From Chloroflexota bacterium (GTDB lineage: Bacteria; Chloroflexota; Anaerolineae; Promineifilales; Promineifilaceae), in NCBI GenBank assembly GCA_024275635.1, contig JAJRYT010000225.1:1-35166 (forward strand): a DNA stretch of 35,166 bases. The letters run 5' to 3'. The translations under genes were made by a program, and so were the position numbers. The notes beneath the pieces were generated by a model. The model searched no databases. It worked only from the letters and a program-made list of their open reading frames with translations, and was not told where the DNA came from. Shown here piece by piece: positions 7,766 to 15,997 of this stretch (its first letter is position 1; each line of letters starts with the position of its first letter).

Positions 7766-7966
7766 CAATTACCCAATTACAATCTTCCAAACGCGCGCTC
7801 CCTAAGCGGCAATTCGTAGGCAAAACGCTGGTCGGCCATTCGTGTAAGCGCCGTCGTAAGCTGTTAAAATTATGCTATTAAGTGTTAAATTTACAAGAAA
7901 TGGATTAAGGTCCATTTTTGAAGGAAATATCATGTATGGCGCAGGCCGCCATGAATGAAAACTGTA

Positions 7967-8006
7967 GCCCGATTTGGTAAATCGGGCATCGAATTATCAA
8001 TTCGAT
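7967..8006. repeat. Twin-hairpin intergenic element, copy A
   Basis: Two adjacent perfect hairpins, each with a 3-base loop. The first has arms GCCCGATTT (7967-7975) and AAATCGGGC (7979-7987). The second has arms ATCGAATT (7988-7995) and AATTCGAT (7999-8006). The preceding bases are TGTA. The element sits directly before the AAGGAG ribosome binding site of the gene at 8025, so in the mRNA it would be a 5'-leader structure. A second copy with the same plan lies at 17600-17641. Confidence 0.8.
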
Positions 8007-8024
8007 TTACGAAGGAGCAATTGA

Positions 8025-9407
8025 ATGAAAGTTGTCGTTGTTGGAACTGGATTTGTCGGACTGCCCCACGCGGCCGTTCTTTCCGAATATGGTCACGAAG
8101 TGTATGCTTACGACATTGACGAAGCCCGCATTACCGCCTACAAAACCGGCGAACGTGACCAGATTGAGCGATATGTCAATGAACCGGGCCTGGTAGCCGC
8201 TATTAACGAAAGTATAGGTCGCTATTTGTTTTTTACCACCGACATCACCGAAATTGCCGACGGCGCTGATGTATTTTTCCTCTGCCTCAACACGCCGCCT
8301 AACCGGGATGGCTCATCAGACCTGAGTTATTATCTCAACGCGGCGCATCATCTGGCCGGGCTGTTAGCCAAACGAAAAAATATGAACCGCGTCGTATTGG
8401 TTAACAAAAGCACCGTCCCCATTGGCACAGCTCGCTTGTTGGAAAACGTCATGAACGAACATGGCGTAAAAAACTTTGGCGTCGCCTCCAATCCTGAATT
8501 TTTAGCGCAGGGCAACGCCATTGAGGGATCGCGTAAACCAGATCGCGTTGTTGTCGGCTGCGATCATGAAGAAGATTTTGCCATCATGCGCCGCATTTAT
8601 TCTCAGTTCGTCAATCACGTGCGTATTCGCTACCTGGAAACTACCCCGGAAACGTCAGAAGCGATCAAATACGTTGGCAATACGCTGCTGCTTACCTACA
8701 TTTCCTTCTGGAATGGCGTCGGCGCCCGCCTAGGCGAGGCGCATCCCAACCTGCGCATGGAAGATTTGAAAATTGGCGTCACCTCCGATACCCGGATCAG
8801 TACCTGGGGTTCCTACGTCAGCAATGGCGCCGGCGGCAGCTGCTTTGGCAAGGATATTCAATCGCTCATCTACCAGCTTAACCAGGCAGGCCGTTCAACT
8901 GACTTGCTGCAAGCGGTGTACAACATTAACGAATATCAGAAGGTTTACTTGATTGACCGGGCCGTTTATGAAGCCGGTTTTGACTTCAATCAAAAGAGCG
9001 TGGCTTTGCTGGGGTTGGCCTTCAAAAAACGTACCAATGACATGCGTGACTCGGCGGCGTTAAAGGTGGTGGAAGCGCTGTTAGCGCGCGGCGTCCAGGA
9101 AATTCGCGCTTATGATCCCCTGGCGATTGAATCGGCCCGGAATTATTGGTTCAATCCCGAAAAGAACCAGTTGTTTGAACGCATCAAGTATTTCGATACG
9201 GCCAAAGAAGCGATTGTCGACAGCGACGCCCTTTATATTTCGACAGATTGGGAGGAGTTTCGCGGTCTGTCACGCACGATTGAAAACAATGCCCAGCCGC
9301 CGTATCTGGTCATAGACGGCCGTCGCATGATGCCCGATTTCAAAAACCTGGTGGAAAAAGGATACCAGCATATTGCAGTAGGCGGCACGTACTTGAAACC
9401 TGAATAA
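8025..9407 (+). CDS. UDP-glucose/GDP-mannose-family nucleotide-sugar dehydrogenase
   Basis: 460 residues of the UDP-glucose 6-dehydrogenase family, which oxidises a nucleotide sugar twice with NAD to give a uronic acid. The NAD-binding GTGFVG is at 7-12 with D30 at the end of the second strand. The catalytic cysteine is C273 in the GGSCFGKDI motif. NKSTVPIGT and NPEFLAQGNA, family substrate-domain motifs, are present. AAGGAG about 8 bases before the ATG sets the start. The exact sugar (UDP-glucose, UDP-N-acetyl sugar or GDP-mannose) cannot be decided by eye. It likely supplies precursors for surface polysaccharide. Its leader carries the twin hairpin at 7967-8006. Confidence 0.92.
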   Translation: MKVVVVGTGFVGLPHAAVLSEYGHEVYAYDIDEARITAYKTGERDQIERYVNEPGLVAAINESIGRYLFFTTDITEIADGADVFFLCLNTPPNRDGSSDLSYYLNAAHHLAGLLAKRKNMNRVVLVNKSTVPIGTARLLENVMNEHGVKNFGVASNPEFLAQGNAIEGSRKPDRVVVGCDHEEDFAIMRRIYSQFVNHVRIRYLETTPETSEAIKYVGNTLLLTYISFWNGVGARLGEAHPNLRMEDLKIGVTSDTRISTWGSYVSNGAGGSCFGKDIQSLIYQLNQAGRSTDLLQAVYNINEYQKVYLIDRAVYEAGFDFNQKSVALLGLAFKKRTNDMRDSAALKVVEALLARGVQEIRAYDPLAIESARNYWFNPEKNQLFERIKYFDTAKEAIVDSDALYISTDWEEFRGLSRTIENNAQPPYLVIDGRRMMPDFKNLVEKGYQHIAVGGTYLKPE

Positions 9408-9459
9408 AGTTTGTTTTACGCCATTAAAAAGAGCAGGATGGGTAGAGACTAATTTCCCT

Positions 9460-10521
9460 TTACCGAATCACAATATTAAACAAATACCCCATCAAAATGA
9501 TGGCGAAGGTAACAATGGCGATAAAAATGCCGATCAGCCGCGTTTTGATCACCCGCTTGAGGATGAGCATTTCCGGCAGGCTGAGGGCGACGACCGACAT
9601 CATGAAGGCCAGCACCGTGCCCAGCGCCGCCCCTTTTTCCATCAGCGCGTAAACGATGGGGATGACCCCGGCGGCGTTGGAGTAGAGCGGAACACCCAGC
9701 AGGACGGCCGCCGGCACCGACCACCAGGCGCTGCGGCCCATAATCCTAACCAAGAAATCTTCGGGCACGTAGCCGTGAATGCCGGCGCCAATGGCGATGC
9801 CGATGATAACGTACAACCACACCTTGCCCACAATCTCTCTCGTGCTTTGCCAGGCGTCGCGGATGCGGTCGTTCCAGGAGGGCTTGTAAGTGACGCCGGG
9901 GACATTTTCGCCAATCCGGATTTGCCAGACAAAATCCTCGACATATTTCTCCGGGTTGAGACGGCCGATCGCCATCCCGCCAACCACAGCAATCACCAAC
10001 CCCGTCCCCAGATACAGCCCGGCAATCTGCCAACCAAACAGGCCAAAGAGCATTGCCAGCGCAATTTCGTTCACCACCGGCGTAGCGATGAGGAAGGAGA
10101 AGGTGACGCCCAGCGGAATGCCGCTTTCGACAAAGCCGATGAACAACGGCACGGCCGAACAGGAACAAAACGGCGTCAGCACGCCCAGCCCGGCGGCCAG
10201 CAGATTACCCACGCCTTCCCGCTTGCCGCCCAGCGCCGCCCGCGTTTGCTCCGCGCTGAAGAAAGAGCGGATGAGGGTAACAAGGAAGATCATCCCGCCC
10301 AGTAGGAGGATGATTTTGGGTACGTCGTACAGGAAAAAATTCACCGATTCGCCCAAATGGGTATCGGCGGAGAGGTCAAGCAAGGTGTAGCTGAGCCAGT
10401 CAGCCAGATTTTGCAGCTGCCCCCAGACCAGCCACCAGAGTACGGCCGTGCCCACGGTCAGCGCCGGCAGCTTCCAATCAGAGCGGTTGGGTGGAAATGT
10501 TGGTTGTGTTTGTGTCGTCAT
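9460..10521 (-). CDS. UPF0718/ArsP-type permease
   Basis: 353 residues from the ATG at 10521, which is preceded by AAGGA at 6 bp spacing; an open frame extends 22 codons further but lacks such a site. The protein has about eight membrane helices arranged as two halves. The first half carries the family hallmark TPFCSCSAVP with C119 and C121, followed by the ATPVVNE segment; the second half has GVPLYSNAAGVIPI. Related permeases (ArsP_1 family, YraQ) export organoarsenicals or act on metals or sulfur species, but the substrate here is not known. It lies downstream of an ArsR-type regulator and a CxxC thioredoxin-like protein on the same strand and is presumably controlled by the promoter and palindrome at 11286-11343. 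Confidence 0.88.
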   Translation of the reverse strand: MTTQTQPTFPPNRSDWKLPALTVGTAVLWWLVWGQLQNLADWLSYTLLDLSADTHLGESVNFFLYDVPKIILLLGGMIFLVTLIRSFFSAEQTRAALGGKREGVGNLLAAGLGVLTPFCSCSAVPLFIGFVESGIPLGVTFSFLIATPVVNEIALAMLFGLFGWQIAGLYLGTGLVIAVVGGMAIGRLNPEKYVEDFVWQIRIGENVPGVTYKPSWNDRIRDAWQSTREIVGKVWLYVIIGIAIGAGIHGYVPEDFLVRIMGRSAWWSVPAAVLLGVPLYSNAAGVIPIVYALMEKGAALGTVLAFMMSVVALSLPEMLILKRVIKTRLIGIFIAIVTFAIILMGYLFNIVIR

Positions 10522-10589
10522 ATGATGTTCCTTATCATTTATTGCTTCGATACCCATTGAATTATTTTTGTAAAAAAATGGACGCACGT

Positions 10590-10979
10590 TTATCGCGCAT
10601 CCAATGTCAGCGCAGTGAGCGGGATTTCTTCGCCGCAGTTGCCTTCGGGGCCGCAGAACGGCCGTTCCTTAATCCGCGCCGGGTCCAAGAAAAAAGCAAA
10701 CCAGTCGTGCCAGCGCATGACAATATCCTGATTGAGCGAGTAGTAAATCCAACGGCCGTCAATCACATCCCGCCGCGATGTTACCAGCCCGGCCTTGCTT
10801 AACACCTGCAAATGGTGCGAGAGCAAATTGGCAGGCAAGCCCAACTTCTCTTGCAGCTTGCCGTTGCAAGAATTGCCGTGCATCAACTCGGCAAAAATCC
10901 GCAGCCGGTTGGGTTCCGCCAACGCCTTCAACAGAGGAATCAGATCCTCCCCCGGCAGGTCATCCGTAAAATCAGCCAT
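10590..10979 (-). CDS. ArsR/SmtB-family winged-helix repressor
   Basis: 129 residues from the second of two adjacent ATG codons; GAGG lies 7 bases before it. Helix-turn-helix about 36-65 with recognition-helix sequence NLLSHHLQVLSKAGLV, then the wing DGRWIYYSL (74-82). C38 sits where classic arsenic sensors carry their binding cysteines, and C109 and C115 in the C-terminal tail could add ligands; the classic CxC pair is not present. This suggests a thiol-based metal, metalloid or redox sensor. It lies between the thioredoxin-like gene and the permease on one strand and probably represses this operon through the palindrome at 11286-11301. Confidence 0.9.
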   Translation of the reverse strand: MADFTDDLPGEDLIPLLKALAEPNRLRIFAELMHGNSCNGKLQEKLGLPANLLSHHLQVLSKAGLVTSRRDVIDGRWIYYSLNQDIVMRWHDWFAFFLDPARIKERPFCGPEGNCGEEIPLTALTLDAR

Positions 10980-11014
10980 CATCACACCTCGCTCGCCACT
11001 TGCAAACTTATCTC

Positions 11015-11260
11015 TTACGCCACCACATTCGTCAGCCAAGTCGTGATTTCGCCGATAGATGGTTGGCGTCCGGCCGAGACCAGCTTCTCATTCACGACTA
11101 ACGCTGGGGTCTGCAGTACATTGTAGCGCATAATTTGGGCATAATCCGTTACCTTTTCCACGTTGGCTGGGATGCCCAACTGGGCAATCGCCTGCCGGGC
11201 CGTTTTTTCCAGCTTGGCGCAGTTGGCGCAGCCCGATCCTAAGACTTTAACCGTTACCAT
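11015..11260 (-). CDS. Small thioredoxin-like CxxC protein (Thioredoxin_3 / redox-active disulfide type)
   Basis: 81 residues. The redox motif is GCANC with C11 and C14, and the cis-proline is P52 in LQTPALVV, giving a compact thioredoxin fold. Such proteins are frequently encoded next to UPF0718 permeases and ArsR regulators, as here. It may deliver or reduce the permease substrate or keep it reduced; that is inference. The start at 11260 is chosen from GGAGG nine bases upstream; an ATG at 11266 is also possible. A longer frame reaching 11389 runs through the promoter and is rejected. Confidence 0.88.
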   Translation of the reverse strand: MVTVKVLGSGCANCAKLEKTARQAIAQLGIPANVEKVTDYAQIMRYNVLQTPALVVNEKLVSAGRQPSIGEITTWLTNVVA

Positions 11261-11285
11261 ATTCATGAGCCTCCGTTGATAGTAT

Positions 11286-11301
11286 TTCAATATTAATTGA
11301 A
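11286..11301 (-). promoter_or_regulatory. Candidate ArsR operator palindrome
   Basis: TTCAATATTAATTGAA: two 6-bp arms, TTCAAT and ATTGAA, around ATTA. It lies just downstream of the -10 box, where a bound repressor would block transcription. Its AT-rich dyad form resembles known ArsR/SmtB sites. Further ATTCAAT half-sites occur between it and the -10 box. Confidence 0.65.
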
Positions 11302-11315
11302 TCAGTGACGATTGA

Positions 11316-11343
11316 ATTATATTCACCAATAGCATATTGTCAA
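11316..11343 (-). promoter_or_regulatory. Consensus sigma-70-type promoter of the thioredoxin/ArsR/permease operon
   Basis: On the minus strand TTGACA (11343-11338) is followed after 16 bp by TATAAT (11321-11316). Both hexamers match the consensus perfectly. The expected transcript start is near 11309, about 50 bases before the thioredoxin-like start codon. Confidence 0.85.
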
Positions 11344-11461
11344 CTCCCCCAATCTCAATGGTGACTTTTGTCACAGATAAAGATGACATCCTACCGGCGT
11401 TTGGTTTTACCGTGCAACGATCAATGATGAAGCGTGATTCCTTGCTAATCGCGTTTTACGT

Positions 11462-12337
11462 CTAATACTGGGCCAAACTGCCGTCGGCGCGGGCGCGTTC
11501 GACGGCCGCGCGGAAGACGAAGAGCGAGAGGGGAAATAGCAGCAGGCAAAAAGCCAACAGCGCCAGCAAATCAGGGGCTAATTCAGCCCAGAGTGCGCCG
11601 GTAAGCAGGGCCAACCGCATCCCGCGCAGGGCATAGGTGATGGGCAGTAATTTGGCAATCGCTTGCAGCCAACCGGGCATCACTTCAATCGGATAGTAAA
11701 CGCCGCCAACCAAGTTGGCCAGGCTGCCAAAGAGCGCCGTCACCGGGTCGCCGCGCTTGATGACCATGATGACGCTGGCGGCCAGAATGCCGATGCTGGC
11801 AAAGGCGACGATGCTCAACAGGAGAATGAGCAGCGCCGCCGGGACGTTGGCCCCGCTCAAATCCAATCCCAACAACAACACCCCCGCCAGCAAGTAAATG
11901 AGGACGCGGAAGGTGGTGTAAACGTAGCTCCAGGCGGCCGACCCAACGATGACCAGCGGCACGGGGACGGGCGTCATCAACAGCGCTTCTAGCGTGCCGG
12001 TGGTTTGAGCGTTGCGCAGGGCGCGGGCAAAGCCGCTCAGTCCCACGCCAAAGTAGCCGCCCAGGGCAATGCCGATGAGGACGAAGGCGAAGTAATCGCC
12101 GTTGTAGTCGGCCAGCAGGGGGGCGGCGCTGTCGCCGATGAGCTGGGCTAGAAAGTAAAAGATGAAGGCGCGGAACAGGATACCGCCAATGCCGACGAGG
12201 AAGGCGAAACGGTAGCTGGTTTCGGTGTAGAAGTCGCGGATGAGGAAGGCGCGCAGGAGGTGAAGGGGGGAAGAGGTGGAGGGGGGAAAGGGTGTTTCCC
12301 TTTCTGCTTTCTGATTGCTGACTTCCTCGTTCCTCAT
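11462..12337 (-). CDS. ABC-2 type transporter permease
   Basis: 291 residues with about six membrane helices. The segment GGVYYPIEVMPGWLQAIAKLLPITYALRGMR in the last third is the signature loop of ABC-2 export permeases, here given in part only: YYPIEVMPGWLQ and LLPITYALRGMR. It should form the membrane part of an exporter with the ATPase encoded immediately upstream (12341-13318). The ATG at 12337 is four bases after the ATPase stop. The first 25 or so codons are rich in Glu, Ser and Pro and come from purine-rich repeats and the heptamer array at 12301-12349, which also supplies the GAGG-type ribosome binding site. The exported substrate is unknown. Confidence 0.88.
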   Translation of the reverse strand: MRNEEVSNQKAERETPFPPSTSSPLHLLRAFLIRDFYTETSYRFAFLVGIGGILFRAFIFYFLAQLIGDSAAPLLADYNGDYFAFVLIGIALGGYFGVGLSGFARALRNAQTTGTLEALLMTPVPVPLVIVGSAAWSYVYTTFRVLIYLLAGVLLLGLDLSGANVPAALLILLLSIVAFASIGILAASVIMVIKRGDPVTALFGSLANLVGGVYYPIEVMPGWLQAIAKLLPITYALRGMRLALLTGALWAELAPDLLALLAFCLLLFPLSLFVFRAAVERARADGSLAQY

Positions 12338-12349
12338 TCCTCATCCCTC
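12301..12349 (-). repeat. Heptamer array across the ABC ATPase/permease junction
   Basis: Plus-strand units of exactly seven bases: TTTCTGC, TTTCTGA, TTGCTGA, CTTCCTC, GTTCCTC, ATTCCTC, ATCCCTC. On the minus strand the last units read GAGGGAT and GAGGAAT, so the repeat itself creates the ribosome binding site. The array contains the stop codon of the ATPase (12341-12343) and the start codon of the permease (12335-12337). Confidence 0.75.
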
Positions 12350-13318
12350 ATTGGTGAAGTGGTGGAAGACTTCTTCCAGGGTGGGCGGGGCGCTGGCAAC
12401 GTGGTGGATGAGGATGTCGTTTTGGCGCAGCGCGTCGAGGACGGCCGTCAACACCCCGCTCCCCGCCACCGCCCGCAAACGAACCTGGTGAATCCCCTGG
12501 TTAAAACGGCCGCCCGGCTCGTAGACCAGGTTGGGGATTTTTTGCAAGGTTTGCCAGACGGCCGTTGGCAACGCATCCACGTGCAGCGTGTAAGAAACTG
12601 CCCGGTAAAGATGGCGGCGCAGTTCCGCCGGCGCGCCCTGCGCCCGAACCCGGCCCTTGTGCATCAGCGCCACCCGATCGCACAACGCCTCCGCCTCGGC
12701 CAGGTCATGGGTGATGAGGAAGACAGTCAACGACTGCCGGGCCATGAGCCGGCGGATGAGATCGTGCAGGCGTTGGGTCGCTTTGGGGTCCAGGCTGCGG
12801 CTGGGTTCGTCCAGGAAGAGGATTTGGGGGCGGTGCAGCAAGCCGCGGGCGATGGCCAGGCGCTGTTTCATGCCGCTGGACAACTGCCCAAAACGGCGGT
12901 CAGCCACATCCAGCAAGTCTACTTCGGCCAATGCCTGATTGATACGTTCCTGGGCGGTACGGCCGTTTAACCCGTGCATCGCCGCAAAAAAATCCAGGTT
13001 ACGCCGCGCCGAAAGCCGCCAGTAAAAGCTGCGATCATCAGAGACAACCAGCCCCACCGCCGCCCGAATCGCCCCGGCATTGGCCAGGGGATGGCCAGCG
13101 ATGGCCGCCGTGCCGCTGCTGGGCAGGATGAGGGTACAGAGCATTTTAACGAGGGTGGTTTTACCCGCGCCGTTGGGGCCAAGCAGGCCGAATAGTTCAC
13201 CCTGGGGGATGGTGAAGGAGAGGTTGGAAACGGCCGTTACCGGGTCGCTGCCCCCCCACCGCCAGCCCTGCGGCTTCACAAACACTTTGCTGAGATTGTG
13301 GACTTCAATCGCATTCAT
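12341..13318 (-). CDS. ABC transporter ATP-binding protein (ABC-2 exporter)
   Basis: 325 residues. Walker A is GPNGAGKTT (47-55), the ABC signature is LSSGMKQ (146-152), Walker B is ILFLDE (166-171) and the switch histidine is H204 in LITHDLAEAE. All nucleotide-binding residues are intact. The C-terminal 100 residues form the regulatory extension common in DrrA/CcmA-like exporters. It energises the permease encoded directly downstream. A plausible promoter lies at 13344-13372, leaving a leader of about 19 bases. Confidence 0.93.
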   Translation of the reverse strand: MNAIEVHNLSKVFVKPQGWRWGGSDPVTAVSNLSFTIPQGELFGLLGPNGAGKTTLVKMLCTLILPSSGTAAIAGHPLANAGAIRAAVGLVVSDDRSFYWRLSARRNLDFFAAMHGLNGRTAQERINQALAEVDLLDVADRRFGQLSSGMKQRLAIARGLLHRPQILFLDEPSRSLDPKATQRLHDLIRRLMARQSLTVFLITHDLAEAEALCDRVALMHKGRVRAQGAPAELRRHLYRAVSYTLHVDALPTAVWQTLQKIPNLVYEPGGRFNQGIHQVRLRAVAGSGVLTAVLDALRQNDILIHHVASAPPTLEEVFHHFTNEG

Positions 13319-13343
13319 CGGCTCATATCCTGATCACGCTGGC

Positions 13344-13372
13344 AGTATAGGTACAATAGGGCGTCAATGCAA
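13344..13372 (-). promoter_or_regulatory. Candidate promoter of the ABC-2 exporter operon
   Basis: On the minus strand TTGCAT (13372-13367), 17 bp spacer, TATACT (13349-13344). The -10 matches the consensus at 5 of 6 positions and the -35 at 4 of 6. It lies just upstream of the ATPase start. Confidence 0.5.
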
Positions 13373-13485
13373 CCGATTAGGATGATGATTTCCCCCACAT
13401 ATTAGCAGGTGGCGGGCAGGATCCATGATCCCCGACTGGTCTGAATTATGCCGTTGGGCTTGATCCCTGTGCTCCCCTACGGATG

Positions 13486-14886
13486 TCAACAATCCGGCGG
13501 CTGCCAATCTGGATGCTGCCGTTTCCACTCGGACACGGCCGTTTCCATCTTCCTCACCGCATCCTGCCAGGCCGCTTCCGGGGAACGGCTGCCCAGGGTG
13601 ATTTCCTGGAGCATTGTGTCCACGATCCCCGGTGTGCTGAACACCTCGTCCGCCCAGGGTGGAATCATATCAGAACGAACGAAACGGCCGTCCCGCACCG
13701 ACCCCATGTTCATCGCCGGATGGTTGGTGTATGGAACCCATCTGCTGAACGCTTCCAGCCACACCTGGTGGCGGTTAGCATAAGGCGACTCAATCTCCAG
13801 ACTCATTGCCTGAACCGATTGGAGCGGCGGGATCATGTGACCGGGAACCGTCATGTCATAGCGTAGCAGACGGTCGCCGCTGACCAGCCATTGCAAAAAC
13901 GCTTTCGCTTCCGCCTGATGCCGGGTTCCGGAGGCGATGGCAAACCGGCTCCACACCCCTAAAGTTACCTTCTCCGGTCCCCAGGGCGGGAAAACGAGCG
14001 CCGACTTGTCGGCCAGTTCCGGATTGGTATTGGCGATATTCACCCCCAGCCGTCCGGCGTACATCACCATGGCCACCCGGCCGCGCAAATAAGCGTCAAT
14101 TTGTTCACGGTAGCCCCAGGTGGTCGAACCAGGGGGTGCGTATTGGGAAAGTTCAGTCCATTTCTGCACGGCCGTAAATGCCGCCGGTTCGCCAAAAACT
14201 ACATTTCCCCGGCAGTCAAAATAATCCCCACCGTTCTGCCACAAAAAGGTTGAAAAATAATTGATGCTGGCAATATTTTGACCATTCGGCAGGGCGATCC
14301 CGTACATTTCCCCCCGCGTCAATGTTTTAACCGCCTGCAAGACCTCATCATAATTTGTGGGCAGCGACAGACCGGCCTGGGCAAACAAATCAGAGCGAAT
14401 CCATAGGCTGTACACGCTGGTCGCGTAAGGGACGGCAAAAATATGGCCGTCACTTTCAAACAGGCTGCCTTCCACATAATCCTCAGCGCCGATGGCATCC
14501 ACCACGTCCTCCAGGGGGAGCAAATAGCCGGCTTCGGCCCACTCAGTCATCAAAGTCGGCTCAATTTCAAAAATGCCTAAATCCGCCCCGGAAGCCAGAG
14601 CGATCAGCAGCCGGCGGCCGCGTGAAGCGGGCGAGGCCAGCACGATGTCAATCTCAATGTCCGGATGCAGGCGCTGATATTCGGTGATGAGTTCGCGCAG
14701 GATGGTAATCTGGTTAGGATCACTTTCGGTGGTGAAAAAAGGGATGACTTTGGGGCCAGGGGCCGAAATCGTGGGGGAGGGAGTTGATTCCACAGAGGGC
14801 GTCTGCACTGCCCTGCAGCTTGCCAGGAAAATGAACGCCAGCAAAAGGGTGAAAATCGTCGCTGGATGGGAACGCCTACTCATCAT
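13486..14886 (-). CDS. Sugar ABC transporter substrate-binding lipoprotein (second copy)
   Basis: 466 residues of the family 1 extracellular solute-binding proteins. A signal peptide ends in the lipobox LASC, with C24 as the lipidated residue, followed by a short Ser/Thr/Pro linker. The mature part begins FFTTESDPNQ and shares many segments with the protein encoded at 15998-17515, such as GIFEIE, AEAGYLLPL, VPYATSVYSLWIRSDLF versus LPYATSVYGLWIRTDLF, and GHMIPP versus GHMVPP. It is therefore a paralogue of that protein in the same operon. Likely ligand: a sugar or oligosaccharide. It is the last gene, 24 bp after the permease stop. No strong ribosome binding site is seen, which suggests translation coupled to the permease. 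Confidence 0.92.
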   Translation of the reverse strand: MMSRRSHPATIFTLLLAFIFLASCRAVQTPSVESTPSPTISAPGPKVIPFFTTESDPNQITILRELITEYQRLHPDIEIDIVLASPASRGRRLLIALASGADLGIFEIEPTLMTEWAEAGYLLPLEDVVDAIGAEDYVEGSLFESDGHIFAVPYATSVYSLWIRSDLFAQAGLSLPTNYDEVLQAVKTLTRGEMYGIALPNGQNIASINYFSTFLWQNGGDYFDCRGNVVFGEPAAFTAVQKWTELSQYAPPGSTTWGYREQIDAYLRGRVAMVMYAGRLGVNIANTNPELADKSALVFPPWGPEKVTLGVWSRFAIASGTRHQAEAKAFLQWLVSGDRLLRYDMTVPGHMIPPLQSVQAMSLEIESPYANRHQVWLEAFSRWVPYTNHPAMNMGSVRDGRFVRSDMIPPWADEVFSTPGIVDTMLQEITLGSRSPEAAWQDAVRKMETAVSEWKRQHPDWQPPDC

Positions 14887-14910
14887 TGAACCATGTGTAA
14901 CATCACACGC

Positions 14911-15861
14911 CTAATTTAAATTCGCCTCAGCCCGGTTATAAAACTGAAAATACCCCCAGGACATCGTCATCAATATGACCACCATCACCGAAGAAGTCGC
15001 CGCCGCCATCCCGATTTGGCGGGCGTCAAACGCCAGATAGCGCACCAAGACGGGCAGCGTGGTTGTGCCAAACAGCGGCCCACCAAAAGCAAACAAGTAT
15101 ACCATGTCAAATTCGTTAAACATCCAGATGGTGCGCAGCAGCAGCGTGATGACAATGACCGGCATCAGCCAGGGGAGGGTGATATGACGGAAAACCTGCC
15201 AGCGCGTCGCCCCGTCAATCTGGGCCGCCTCCTCCAGGTCAACCGGGATCACTTGCAGCCGGGCCAACAGCATAATCACTACAAATGGCGTGTATTTCCA
15301 GATACCGCCAATGATGACGAAAAGGAGCGCGGTTGACTTGGAGGCCAGGAAGGCGATTGGCCGGTCAATTAACCCCCATTCCAACATGGTGCGGTTAAAT
15401 ACCCCCAACGTGGGGTCCAAAATGAAGCGCCAGGTAACGGCGATGACGACGGCCGGGATCAGATAAGGGAAAAGCACCAGCCCGCGGGCCAAATTCCGGC
15501 CCCTGAGTTCCTGATGCAGCAGCAGAGAAATCCCCAGGCCAACGGAGATTTGCACCAGGATCGTTGCGGCCGTCCAGACCAGCGTGCGTCCCAACGACTC
15601 CCAAAAAAGAGAGTCGCCAAACAGATCCTTGTAATTGGACAGGCCAGTGAAGGTCATCGCCAATGTGGCCGACTCGATTCGGAAGAAACTGGCTGCAAAT
15701 CCTTGTAAAACCGGGTAAATGGCAAACGCCCCAATGAGAATAACGGCCGGCAGAATCATCAGAACAGCCAATGTTCGGTCCGTAATTTCAAACTGCCCGT
15801 TTTCCCGCCGTCGTAACCATTTCCCCGCGGCCGTTTTGGTGGTTTTCGTCATCACTGTCAT
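14911..15861 (-). CDS. Sugar ABC transporter permease, MalF type
   Basis: 316 residues with six membrane helices. The cytoplasmic coupling loop EEAAQIDGATRWQVFRHITL is the EAA motif that contacts the ATPase. The N-terminal basic stretch and the GAFAIYPVLQGF helix are typical of MalF/UgpA-like permeases. The ATG at 15861 is preceded by GAGG at 7 bp; the frame extends two codons to a TTG at 15867. It pairs with the MalG-type permease at 17666-18559. No ATPase gene lies in the operon, so a shared MsmX/MalK-like ATPase encoded elsewhere is expected. Confidence 0.93.
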   Translation of the reverse strand: MTVMTKTTKTAAGKWLRRRENGQFEITDRTLAVLMILPAVILIGAFAIYPVLQGFAASFFRIESATLAMTFTGLSNYKDLFGDSLFWESLGRTLVWTAATILVQISVGLGISLLLHQELRGRNLARGLVLFPYLIPAVVIAVTWRFILDPTLGVFNRTMLEWGLIDRPIAFLASKSTALLFVIIGGIWKYTPFVVIMLLARLQVIPVDLEEAAQIDGATRWQVFRHITLPWLMPVIVITLLLRTIWMFNEFDMVYLFAFGGPLFGTTTLPVLVRYLAFDARQIGMAAATSSVMVVILMTMSWGYFQFYNRAEANLN

Positions 15862-15882
15862 CGTCAATCCTCACCTGACTCT

Positions 15883-15984
15883 CCTCGTTCCACGCTCCGC
15901 GTGGAATGCCTTACCAGACGCTTTGCGTTGCGCTGAACACAGAGCATTCGGGCCGATATTCCCACGTAGAGCGTGGGAACGAGG
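15883..15984. repeat. MITE-like intergenic element with nested hairpins
   Basis: About 100 bp between a binding-protein gene and the permease gene. The outer arms CCTCGTTC-CACGCT (15883-15896) and AGCGTGGGAACGAGG (15970-15984) are inverted copies with one indel. Each end is also a hairpin of its own: TTCCACGC/GCGTGGAA (15888-15906) and TTCCCACG/CGTGGGAA (15959-15979). It has the look of a small non-autonomous mobile element. It interrupts the importer operon without adding a gene. Confidence 0.7.
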
Positions 15985-15997
15985 AGGAATAGGAACG

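Larger units (their letters stand above)
7704..8024. other. Intergenic region upstream of the nucleotide-sugar dehydrogenase
   Basis: No gene is seen. It holds the heptamer hairpin (7722-7765), an AT-rich segment with two GTTAAA hexamers 20 bp apart near 7863 and 7883 that may belong to a promoter, and a twin-hairpin element (7967-8006) just before the ribosome binding site. Confidence 0.5.

Noticed and set aside
9775..10390. Plus-strand open frames of 166-176 codons inside the permease gene
   Set aside because: They are antisense to a gene with clear family motifs and have no plausible start or fold.
9460..11260. Naming the cluster as a proven arsenic resistance operon
   Set aside because: The permease family and ArsR type fit, but there is no arsenate reductase or methyltransferase gene, and the sensor cysteines are atypical; the substrate stays open.
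11261..11389. N-terminal extension of the thioredoxin-like protein
   Set aside because: The extension would be encoded by the consensus promoter and operator, and a good ribosome binding site lies just before 11260.
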